Both the position numbers and the translations under genes were made by a program. Of a DNA stretch of 9,658 nucleotides, positions 1-5,995 are shown piece after piece. The stretch is from NCBI GenBank assembly GCA_026785785.1, contig JAJAZI010000140.1, positions 1 through 9,658 of the forward strand. The letters are read 5' to 3'. Numbering within the stretch: position 1 is the stretch's first letter; the number at the start of each line of letters is the position of its first letter. Under the pieces are notes generated by a model that was not told the origin of the DNA, did no database searches, and saw nothing but the letters and a program-made list of their open reading frames with translations. This DNA is from Microbacteriaceae bacterium. GTDB taxonomy: Bacteria > Actinomycetota > Actinomycetes > Actinomycetales > Microbacteriaceae.

Positions 1-10
1 CGCTGGGACG

Positions 11-721
11 ATGAGCCCCGCCCGCACCCAGCGCATCGCGGGCTTCGTGCTGCTGTTCGGGTTCGTCTACCTCGCTTTCGAGTTCATCGCGGCGATGGCG
101 TGGGTCGATCCGCCCTACGACTGGGCCGCGAACTACATCTCTGACCTCGGCTTCGCCGATTGCGCCGTGGTCGAGGGGATGCGGCTGTGCTCCCCACTGC
201 ATCCGCTCATGAACGCGGGCTTCCTTGTGCAGGGCACCGTCTTCACCATCGGCAGCGTTCTCGTGGTGCGCCTCATGCTCGCGGAGCACTGGATGCGCGT
301 GCTCGTCGGGAGCCTGCTCGTGCTCTCGGGCGCGGGCACCTTCCTGGTCGGCATCTTCCACCAGAGCCTCGGGCTCTACGATGCCGGGCTGAACGTCTTC
401 CATGTGCTCGCGGCCTTCCTGGCCATCGGGGCGGGGAATATCGGCATCGTGCTGCTCGGGCTTCTCGTGCTCGGCCAGCGGGAGTGGCGAGGCTACGGCA
501 TCGCCGTCGTCGTGATCGGCGTGATCGGGATCGCCGCCGGCCTGCTCCTGCTGGCCCGCAACGACCTCGGGCTCGGCATCGGCGTGATCGAACGGATCGC
601 CGTGTACCCCCTGAACGCGTGGACCATCGGCACCGGCGTCGGACTGCTCGTGAAGGGCATCCGCGACCGGAGGCGACTCGCCCGCGCGCGTGCCACCGCG
701 GCCGCCGCATCCCCCGCCTGA
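11..721 (+). CDS. DUF998 family integral membrane protein
   Basis: This 236-residue protein has about six hydrophobic membrane segments (roughly residues 7-30, 66-90, 96-116, 128-154, 162-182 and 200-214) and an Arg/Ala-rich cytoplasmic tail. The motif YISDLG (42-47) after the first segment, HPLMNAGF (64-71) at the start of the second, and a conserved-looking His in the fourth (NVFHVLAAF) are typical of DUF998, a family of bacterial membrane proteins of unknown function. Length is normal for the family. ATG at 11 gives a sensible N-terminus (a short basic stretch, then the first membrane segment), but only ten bases lie upstream in the window, so an earlier in-frame start cannot be excluded. 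The gene ends about 100 bases before the next + strand gene, which appears to have its own promoter. The family call is firm; no substrate or role can be inferred. Confidence 0.85.
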   Translation: MSPARTQRIAGFVLLFGFVYLAFEFIAAMAWVDPPYDWAANYISDLGFADCAVVEGMRLCSPLHPLMNAGFLVQGTVFTIGSVLVVRLMLAEHWMRVLVGSLLVLSGAGTFLVGIFHQSLGLYDAGLNVFHVLAAFLAIGAGNIGIVLLGLLVLGQREWRGYGIAVVVIGVIGIAAGLLLLARNDLGLGIGVIERIAVYPLNAWTIGTGVGLLVKGIRDRRRLARARATAAAASPA

Positions 722-773
722 GGCGACCGCGTTGATCCCGCGACCGACCGTGGTCACAGCGGCACCGGATGCC

Positions 774-779
774 TACTAT
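774..779 (+). promoter_or_regulatory. Putative -10 element TACTAT, six bases before ATG 786
   Basis: TACTAT is a close match to the sigma-70/SigA -10 consensus and to the TANNNT pattern of actinobacterial promoters. Seventeen bases upstream is TGGTCA (751-756), a poor -35 match. Transcription would start about seven bases downstream, on or beside the A of ATG 786. That would give a leaderless transcript for the short ORF at 786 and the membrane-protein gene behind it. The same spacing recurs at two other starts in this window. Confidence 0.5.
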
Positions 780-785
780 GGGGCC

Positions 786-824
786 ATGAGCCCGTTCAGG
801 TTCGGTCGGCCCGCGGTGCGGTGA
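786..824 (+). CDS. Possible 12-codon leader ORF overlapping the next gene
   Basis: ATG 786 begins a 12-residue ORF (MSPFRFGRPAVR) ending at TGA 822-824. The final A of this stop is the first base of the ATG at 824, giving the arrangement TGATG, a classic termination-reinitiation overlap. ATG 786 lies six bases after a good -10 hexamer, so it could be translated from a leaderless mRNA and carry ribosomes to the downstream gene, which lacks a clear Shine-Dalgarno site. Alternatively it could be the true N-terminus of the downstream protein separated by a frameshift, or simply chance. The peptide has no run of one amino acid that would suggest classical attenuation. Confidence 0.35.
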   Translation: MSPFRFGRPAVR

Positions 825-1861
825 TGTTCTCTGTCTACTACCGCACTCCCCGCGACGAGGCCCTGCGCGTGCTCTTTCTCGTCGAGCAGGATCCGGCGCG
901 CCTCGCCCGGTTGCGGGAGCTGTACACCGGCCGCCACGACGTGCTCGACGCGCTCTGGTGGCGGCTTCACCCACGCGAGGCGTCGCCGCGCGGCGTTCCC
1001 GATCCGGTGCTCGAGCGCGACGGCCTTCAGCGGCAGGCATTCTCGCGCGCGGGGGAGGCGGCGCCGACTCTCGAGCAGCGTGACCTGATCACCGGTGCCG
1101 AGATCCGCCTGACGGCGGACCAGCACCGGTTGCGCGAGCTCGACGCCCACCTCTCCGAGGATGGGCGTGCCCTCGACGCGGCGGTCGCGAGGTTCGCCGG
1201 GGACTTCCCGGCGGGCGGGGCTGCCGGGAGCGCAGCAGGCGAGGCTGCGGGCGATCCGGCGACGGGTGCGAGCGCCGACAGGGGATTCGATGCACCGGCG
1301 CCGCCCGCGCCGGTGCCCGCGACAACGACGCCGCCCGTGCAGCCCAGCTGGCGCCGTCGGCTCACCGCCTCCCTTGCCCTCGGGCTGGCGGCGCTACTGG
1401 CCGTGAACATCTTTCTGGCGACACGGCTGGAACAGGTGTCACGACGACTCGATTCACTTGCCCAGCAGGCCATCGCCGACCCCCGCGCCCGGTGGGGCGA
1501 GGTGGACGCCAGCTCGGCATCCGCCCTGAAGGTCTTCATCCGAGCCCAGACAATCAACGACGTCTACCCGGTTCAGCTGCCGATCGCGTACGACCTGCGT
1601 AACGTGCGCAGGCTGACCCCCGAGGTGCGAACCGGCGCATTCGGGCTCTACGCCGTGCTCGCCCACCCGGGCGACGTCTGCCTCGTCGCGGTGCTCCCCG
1701 ACCTGTCCAGCTCGAGCTCCTGCTCGGCGGTGCGCGACTTCGTCGGGAACGGGCTCGTCGTTACATTCACCGAGCTGGTTGGCGGCGCCGATCGAAATCC
1801 GGTGGTTCGCGAGATTACGCGGCGTCCGGACGGCGGGATCGTGCTCGCCACCGGCTCCTGA
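824..1861 (+). CDS. Unrecognised single-pass membrane protein
   Basis: The protein has 345 residues from ATG 824 (346 from the adjacent GTG 821). I do not recognise the family. The N-terminal ~120 residues are soluble, charged and probably helical, with several Arg/Glu/Leu-rich stretches and a WWRLHP patch near residue 46. Residues ~126-176 form an Ala/Gly/Pro-rich low-complexity linker. A single transmembrane helix spans about 180-201, preceded by WRRR, so by the positive-inside rule the N-terminal part should be cytoplasmic. The remaining ~145 residues would be extracytoplasmic: a short helix (EQVSRRLDSLAQQ) and then a mixed region with two Cys (CLVAV and SSCS) that could form a disulphide once exported. 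The start is uncertain because there is no good ribosome site; coupling to the 12-codon ORF would favour ATG 824. The architecture resembles regulatory or sensor-like membrane proteins, but no function is claimed. Confidence 0.75.
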   Translation: MFSVYYRTPRDEALRVLFLVEQDPARLARLRELYTGRHDVLDALWWRLHPREASPRGVPDPVLERDGLQRQAFSRAGEAAPTLEQRDLITGAEIRLTADQHRLRELDAHLSEDGRALDAAVARFAGDFPAGGAAGSAAGEAAGDPATGASADRGFDAPAPPAPVPATTTPPVQPSWRRRLTASLALGLAALLAVNIFLATRLEQVSRRLDSLAQQAIADPRARWGEVDASSASALKVFIRAQTINDVYPVQLPIAYDLRNVRRLTPEVRTGAFGLYAVLAHPGDVCLVAVLPDLSSSSSCSAVRDFVGNGLVVTFTELVGGADRNPVVREITRRPDGGIVLATGS

Positions 1862-1870
1862 CCGCGCTCG

Positions 1871-2566
1871 TCAGTAGAAGGCGCGCACGTGGGCCGCATA
1901 TCCGCCGGGCGTGCGCCCCGCGATGCGGGCGGAGGTCTGCACCCAGCACTCGGCGTTCGACTGGATGACGGCGCCCAGCCGGCGGAGGCTCTCGACGAGC
2001 GCCACGTCTTCGTGCTCCGGGTAGGCCGGGAATCCGCCTGCCTCGAGGTAGGCATCCGCCCGCACCCCGAGGTTGGCGCCGTGCACCCGCGCGGTCGCCG
2101 GCGCCGCGGCGTGGCGGCGCTGCCAGTCGCGGTATTTCGACGGCGAGAGGTCGCGCGGGTCGGGCCGGATCGCGCCGAGCATGACGACCGCTCCCGCCCT
2201 GGCGGCCTCGACATGGTGTGAGATCCACTCCCCCGGCACCGTCGAGTCCGCGTCGGTATTCGCGAGCCAGAGCCGGGAGGCCGGCGCCAGCGACCCGTCG
2301 ATCACGTGCCTGACCCCGTGCTCGCGCGCGGCGCCAACGTTGCGGAACTCGACCTCGAGCGTCTCCACCCCCGGCCAGCGGGTGGCGATTGCCGCGGACC
2401 CGTCCGTGCAGGCGTCGAGCACCACGACGACCCGCAGTCTCGGCAGCGGGTGCCTCAACTGCCGCAGCGCCGTGTCAACGGCGGCGAGACAGGCGGGGAG
2501 ATGCTGGTCCTCGTTGTTCACCGGGATCACGACCGCGAACTCGTCGAGGGGTTCGCCCGGTGTCAT
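1871..2566 (-). CDS. Family 2 glycosyltransferase
   Basis: This 231-residue protein has a GT-A fold pattern. FAVVIPVNNEDQHL (10-23) is the first nucleotide-binding strand and loop. VVVVLDACTDGS (46-57) is the second. NVGAAREHG (76-84) is the conserved block before the acceptor region. NTDADS (103-108) carries the metal-binding DxD. HGANLGVRADAYLEAGGF (162-179) and EHED (184-187) match the acceptor and catalytic-base region. It would move a sugar from a nucleotide donor to an unknown acceptor. There is no membrane segment, unlike processive GT2 synthases, so it should be a soluble or peripheral non-processive enzyme. Its ATG overlaps the stop of the deacetylase/methyltransferase gene as ATGA (2563-2566). 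There is no Shine-Dalgarno site, so translation is probably coupled. It is the last gene of the three-gene operon. Donor and acceptor are not predictable. Confidence 0.87.
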   Translation of the reverse strand: MTPGEPLDEFAVVIPVNNEDQHLPACLAAVDTALRQLRHPLPRLRVVVVLDACTDGSAAIATRWPGVETLEVEFRNVGAAREHGVRHVIDGSLAPASRLWLANTDADSTVPGEWISHHVEAARAGAVVMLGAIRPDPRDLSPSKYRDWQRRHAAAPATARVHGANLGVRADAYLEAGGFPAYPEHEDVALVESLRRLGAVIQSNAECWVQTSARIAGRTPGGYAAHVRAFY

Positions 2567-3930
2567 GCGTCGTGGCCAAGCAACCCGGTCTCGCGGGCCA
2601 CCGAGCGCGCCGGAGGGCGAACGAGCACATCGAGCAGAAAGTCCTCCTCACGGTGTTCGGAGAGCACCTCGAAGGCCGGATGCGCCCGGAGTGCCGCGTG
2701 GACGGCATCGCCCGTCTCGGGATAGCCCTCGACCGGATGCCGCCAGTGGCAGGCGACAATCACCCCGTCGTCGGTGAGTGACGCCTCGATGTGATCGAGC
2801 GCGAGTTGCAAGTCCTCGGGGCTCCAGTAGTAGGCAACCTCGGAGAGCACGACGAGGTCGAAGGTACCCTCCGGCCAGTCGATCGGGGTGTCGGCGCGCA
2901 CGACCGTGACGTGGGCCTGCTCGATCAGGCGCTTACGGGCGAGGCTGAGCGGCTGCTCGGCGATGTCGGTCGCGATGATCTCGGCGCAGCGTCCGGCCAG
3001 TTCGGCGGTGAGCACGCCGATCGAGCATCCGACCTCGAGGGCTGAGGCGAATAACGGTCGCGGGAGGGAGGCGACGGTGAGCGCACGCTTGCGGATCTCG
3101 TACCACCGTGTCTCGAAGCCCCAGGGGTCCTCGCTTCCGGAGTAGAAACTATCGAAGAACTCCCGCGTGAGCGTGCGGCTCCCAATGGGTGTGATGAAGA
3201 CCTCGAACGGTCGACTGAAGTACTCATGGAACTCCTCACTCAGCAGCCGTTCGTCTCCCGCGGCGTCGGAGAGCGGCGCATTCTGGCTCTCGTGGGCGGA
3301 GATCGCCATGTCCTTGGCGCTGCGTTCGTCACGCTCGAGCGCGAGCGTGACGAAGCGGCTCCACGGCACGTCACCGTCGCTCGGCTGCGCCCAGTGCCAC
3401 ATCCAGACCGGGTATTCGAGCAGTTGGGCGCCGCGAGCGCGGGCGACCTGCGCCGCCACGTCCCCGGCGGCCTCGTGGTCGCCGTGCCGGTCCCGGCGCC
3501 ACGGCGCGACGACGAGGGTCCCTTCGGCGAATTGGAGGGACTCCAGGTGGGCGGCCAGCTCGCTCTCATGCTCCCTCAGCGCACCGTCGGGGAGGTCGAG
3601 AAAGTCGACCGTGGCGAACGGGGCGACCATCTGCACCGCCTTGAGCACCTCGCTGCGCCGGAGAAGGGCGATCTCCTCCGGCGAGGTTGTCGGCGACCCG
3701 GGGTGTGACAACTCGCCGTTGGTCGCGACGACGAGGTGCACCGGTACGCCGAGATGCGTCGCGTGCGCCATCAGCCCGCCCGCGCCGAGAGACTCGTCAT
3801 CGGGATGCGCCGACACGACGACGAGTCTCCGGCAGTCGGACAGGGTGAGCGAGGGCACCTCCTGCCACCGGGGCGCCCTCAGCCATTCGTCCTCCGGTGT
3901 GCCCTTCTGGCGATGATCGAATTTCACCAT
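2563..3930 (-). CDS. PIG-L deacetylase fused to a NodS-like SAM methyltransferase
   Basis: This 455-residue protein has two catalytic domains. Residues ~33-245 are a PIG-L/LmbE zinc N-acetyl hydrolase, the family of MshB and GlcNAc-PI de-N-acetylases. It shows the metal-binding AHPDDE (41-46) and the downstream HGDHE (149-153). Residues ~255-440 are a class I methyltransferase of NodS type. DPWGFETRWYEIRKR (268-282) is the family signature, LEVGCSIGVLT (298-308) is SAM motif I, an acidic residue follows at D322 in ATDIAE, and DLVVLSEVAYYW (358-369) is the NodS-like motif. A deacetylase that frees an amine, joined to an N-methyltransferase-like domain, suggests sequential action on one substrate; that is inference. 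The start is ATG 3930, with GAGAGG seven bases upstream. The gene overlaps the stop of the upstream acyl-CoA-dehydrogenase-like gene by 7 nt and the downstream GT2 gene by 4 nt. Domain calls are firm; the substrate is unknown. Confidence 0.9.
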   Translation of the reverse strand: MVKFDHRQKGTPEDEWLRAPRWQEVPSLTLSDCRRLVVVSAHPDDESLGAGGLMAHATHLGVPVHLVVATNGELSHPGSPTTSPEEIALLRRSEVLKAVQMVAPFATVDFLDLPDGALREHESELAAHLESLQFAEGTLVVAPWRRDRHGDHEAAGDVAAQVARARGAQLLEYPVWMWHWAQPSDGDVPWSRFVTLALERDERSAKDMAISAHESQNAPLSDAAGDERLLSEEFHEYFSRPFEVFITPIGSRTLTREFFDSFYSGSEDPWGFETRWYEIRKRALTVASLPRPLFASALEVGCSIGVLTAELAGRCAEIIATDIAEQPLSLARKRLIEQAHVTVVRADTPIDWPEGTFDLVVLSEVAYYWSPEDLQLALDHIEASLTDDGVIVACHWRHPVEGYPETGDAVHAALRAHPAFEVLSEHREEDFLLDVLVRPPARSVARETGLLGHDA

Positions 3931-4991
3931 GGTCGTGCCTCTCTCGTGAGCAGGGAGCGGCCGAGTTCAGCCTCGTCCCGCTCGGCGTGGTCCTGACGAA
4001 GGTACAGTTCGAGGTCGGCGACGCGGCCGGCGTGGCGGGCGTCGAGGGCGAGTGGGGCGGGGCCCATCGCGTGTCCGCACCGGCGGATGATCTCCTCCGT
4101 CGAGCCGGCGACGATCGAGCGTGTGCGCTGCGCGAGAATTCGTGTCTCGCCGCGGCCCGGTTCGTCCCGGTCGACGCTCGCGGCCGCGGCCGCCAGCGCG
4201 AGGCGGCCGATCTCGACCTGCAGGTCTGTCGCTCCGAGGTGCATGAGCGCGATCTGGTCAGGGTCCCCGGTGCGCACGCTCTCCTCGAGGGTGCGGGCGA
4301 TTCCGATCGCCGCGCCCCACCAGACGGCGGCGACGCCGATCCCGCCCCACGCAAAGCCCGGCCGGGAGAGGTACCACCCGTCGTCCCCAATCGGTACGGC
4401 GGGAACGGATCCCAATTCGATCGGTCCGCTCTCGACCCCCGGCAGGCCGCGGGCGAACCACTCCCCCTGCCTCAGCCGCACCCCGTTGTGCGCGAGGTCG
4501 ATCGCGAACAGCCGCCGGCCGCCCGGGGTGTGGGCGGTGATGAGGGCGTGCGACAGCCGCCCCGCGAGCGAACACCACGGCTTGACCCCGTCAAGCATCC
4601 ACGATCCGTCACGGCTCGTCGCGGTGACCCGCAGACCGGCCCCCTCGGCCGCGAACACACCCCATGCGCTGCGCCCGTCCGCTCCGACCACGCCGAGATC
4701 GGCGACGCCCGGCAGCTGCGCGAGGACGGCAAGGGCGTCGAGGTGCGGCTCGACGACGCGCGCAACCGACACGTCCGCGGCGGCAATCGTCGCGAGGGTC
4801 GACCACAGCTCCGGGGTCTGTCCGAGCCCGGGGAGCGGCACAGACGGCCCGAGTTCGACGGCGAGGTCGATCGCCGAAGCGACGCTGCCGCCGGTGGCAA
4901 GCACCCGGGCGTGCAGTGCGTCGAGCGCAGGGCTGGCAGCGACAAGCTGGCGGGGCTCAAGTTGCACGGCGGCACGGCGGGAGTGGACCAT
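3924..4991 (-). CDS. Acyl-CoA dehydrogenase-fold flavoprotein, divergent
   Basis: This 355-residue protein resembles acyl-CoA dehydrogenases. The middle beta-domain is suggested by DGSWMLDGVKPWCSLAGRLSHALI (128-151) and PIELGSVPAVPIGDDGWY (190-207). The C-terminal helical bundle is suggested by WGGIGVAAVWWGAAIGIA and MHLGATDLQVEIGRLALAAAA. The usual catalytic-Glu region (a YEGT-like sequence) is not visible. In the corresponding place the sequence reads LELYLRQDHAERDEAELG (328-345), with a His-Ala-Glu-Arg-Asp core closer to the end of flavin monooxygenase-type relatives. It may therefore be an oxidase, oxygenase or desaturating enzyme on a carrier-bound or free substrate rather than a beta-oxidation enzyme. 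It is somewhat shorter than the usual ~380 residues, mainly in the N-terminal helical domain. It is the first gene of the operon. No Shine-Dalgarno precedes ATG 4991, and the upstream TAGATT suggests a leaderless transcript. Confidence 0.82.
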   Translation of the reverse strand: MVHSRRAAVQLEPRQLVAASPALDALHARVLATGGSVASAIDLAVELGPSVPLPGLGQTPELWSTLATIAAADVSVARVVEPHLDALAVLAQLPGVADLGVVGADGRSAWGVFAAEGAGLRVTATSRDGSWMLDGVKPWCSLAGRLSHALITAHTPGGRRLFAIDLAHNGVRLRQGEWFARGLPGVESGPIELGSVPAVPIGDDGWYLSRPGFAWGGIGVAAVWWGAAIGIARTLEESVRTGDPDQIALMHLGATDLQVEIGRLALAAAAASVDRDEPGRGETRILAQRTRSIVAGSTEEIIRRCGHAMGPAPLALDARHAGRVADLELYLRQDHAERDEAELGRSLLTREARPW

Positions 4992-4997
4992 GCACCA

Positions 4998-5003
4998 AAT
5001 CTA
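4998..5003 (-). promoter_or_regulatory. Putative -10 element TAGATT for the three-gene operon
   Basis: Read on the minus strand, TAGATT lies six bases before ATG 4991 and no Shine-Dalgarno-like sequence intervenes (TGGTGC). The hexamer fits TANNNT. A GTGACA sequence further upstream is a possible -35, but its spacing is too long (about 20 bases or more) to be convincing. The arrangement predicts a leaderless mRNA for the acyl-CoA-dehydrogenase-like, deacetylase/methyltransferase and glycosyltransferase operon. Confidence 0.4.
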
Positions 5004-5026
5004 AGCTGGCACGTGGCAAAACCCTG

Positions 5027-5199
5027 TCACGAGATGCAGCAGGTCAGGCGAACCGTGTCGGCGCGAACCGGGCGCAGGTGGATCACCTTGATCTCGATCG
5101 AAGTGTGGCCCTCGTCGGCGGGGGCGGCACGGTGCCATGGATCATCGCGCGGATGTCCTCGAGCCCACTCATCGATTCCGCCGCGCGCGTGCCGACCAT
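5027..5199 (-). pseudogene. Remnant of a PaaI-type hotdog thioesterase
   Basis: Two fragments in different minus-strand frames look like pieces of one PaaI-family acyl-CoA thioesterase. The first, from ATG 5199 or 5172, reads ESMSGLEDIRAMIHGTVPPP, the typical N-terminal helix of these enzymes (SGLE..RA...G..PPPP). The second, in another frame and ending at TGA 5029-5027, reads TSIEIKVIHLRPVRADTVRL, which matches their internal strand (T.EIKV..LRPV.ADT.R). The central hotdog helix with its catalytic residues and the C-terminal part are absent: about 70 residues appear deleted between the fragments and the end is cut off. A family member is normally ~140 residues or more, so this cannot be functional. 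It sits between the GNAT gene and the operon promoter. The resemblance is from memory of the family, not from an alignment. Confidence 0.6.
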
Positions 5200-5222
5200 G
5201 GGTCGGCCCGCTCGACGACGCG

Positions 5223-5723
5223 CTAGCGCGCCGGGGCGGCGAGAAGGGCCACCTGAACGCTGCCGCCCTTGGTGCCCTGGCGTCCGACCTCGACGAAGCC
5301 GATCCTCGAGTGGAACTCGAGGGACCGGGGATTGGGCGGTTCAACATTGACCTCGCAGGTGACCTCGGAGCGGCCCGCGGCGCGCGCGAGCCGAAACGCG
5401 TAGTCATAGAGCAACCGGCCGATTCGCTGGCCGCGGCGGGCCTCGTCGACCACGATGCGATCGACGTAGAGCGAGTCGGCGCCGCGCTGCTCAAAGAAGC
5501 GGTAGTTCTCGCTCGCGTAGTCGCTGCCGGGATCGAATCCGATCAGGAAGCCATGCAGTTGCTGGGTCTCGTCGTCGACGACGCCGAACGCGTGGTCGCT
5601 CAGGGCGACCAGCGCCGCAAGCTCATCCGCCGCCGTGAACGGCACGGCCGGCACCGCCGCATTGTTGAGCTCCACCACTCGGGCGAGGTCGGCGGCGAGC
5701 AGGTCACGAATAGCTGGGGGCAC
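5223..5723 (-). CDS. GNAT family N-acetyltransferase
   Basis: This 166-residue protein has the length of a single GNAT domain. Residues 1-30 (IRDLLAADLARVVELNNAAVP) form the first strand and helix. ADSLYVDRIVVDEARRGQRIGRLLYDYA (82-109) is motif A, with RRGQRIG as the acetyl-CoA pyrophosphate loop. VTCEVNVEPPNPRSLEFHSRIGFVEVG (121-147) is motif B, with the typical N-S-x-x-F-H-x-x-x-G-F pattern. It would transfer an acetyl group from acetyl-CoA to an amine on an unidentified acceptor. The start is GTG 5723, only nine bases after the PspC gene stop, so the two are probably co-transcribed. A TAGGGTCG sequence provides at best a weak ribosome site. The decayed thioesterase follows it. The family is certain, the substrate unknown. 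Confidence 0.88.
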   Translation of the reverse strand: MPPAIRDLLAADLARVVELNNAAVPAVPFTAADELAALVALSDHAFGVVDDETQQLHGFLIGFDPGSDYASENYRFFEQRGADSLYVDRIVVDEARRGQRIGRLLYDYAFRLARAAGRSEVTCEVNVEPPNPRSLEFHSRIGFVEVGRQGTKGGSVQVALLAAPAR

Positions 5724-5732
5724 ATAGCGACC

Positions 5733-5930
5733 CTAGCGGCGCGAGCTTCCCTCGGCGGGAATGATGATCCAGAGCAGCGCGTAGACCACCCACATGGGGC
5801 CGGGGAACAGGCTCAGCACGATCCAAGCGATGCGCACCATGGTGACGTTCCACCCGAGCCCATTCGCGAGTGCAGCACAGACGCCGGCGAGGACCCGGCC
5901 GGACTTGGGGCGTTGAAGAGTAGTACGCAT
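5733..5930 (-). CDS. Small PspC-domain membrane protein
   Basis: This 65-residue protein from ATG 5930 is essentially one PspC domain. An N-terminal basic segment (LQRPKSGRVLAGVCAALANGLG) contains the family's typical R.L.GVC.GLA-like motif. WNVTMVRIAWIVLSLFPGPMWVVYALLWIIIPAE then forms two closely spaced membrane segments, with the usual (V/L)YALLW.I.P ending. PspC domains are linked to envelope-stress sensing, but many short actinobacterial members have no defined role. An in-frame GTG at 5948 would add six Gly-rich residues (MRQGGG) that do not belong to the domain, so I prefer ATG 5930, which has a GGCAGGG-like purine stretch upstream. It precedes the GNAT gene by nine bases and probably forms an operon with it. 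Confidence 0.88.
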   Translation of the reverse strand: MRTTLQRPKSGRVLAGVCAALANGLGWNVTMVRIAWIVLSLFPGPMWVVYALLWIIIPAEGSSRR

Positions 5931-5967
5931 ACCACCACCCTGCCTCACTCGGTGCTCGAGCTGTAGT

Positions 5968-5977
5968 GGGTTAACCC
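5968..5977. repeat. 10-bp perfect palindrome GGGTTAACCC
   Basis: GGGTTAACCC is self-complementary. It sits in the short gap between the end of the Gly/Asp-rich protein gene and the start of the PspC gene. A regulator site for PspC is possible. A terminator is unlikely because there is no loop or T tract. Confidence 0.3.
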
Positions 5978-5995
5978 GCCGAACGTCCGTTGAGA

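Noticed and set aside
273..1040. Minus-strand open frame opposite DUF998 and the next gene
   Set aside because: Its product is overwhelmingly Arg/Ala/Gly, crosses two + strand genes and their promoter region, and has no recognisable motif.
3897..5966. A very long + strand open frame (about 690 codons) opposite the operon
   Set aside because: It runs antisense through five convincing minus-strand features. The translation is rich in Arg/Gly/Asp/His with no domain motif. Long antisense frames are expected in very GC-rich DNA.
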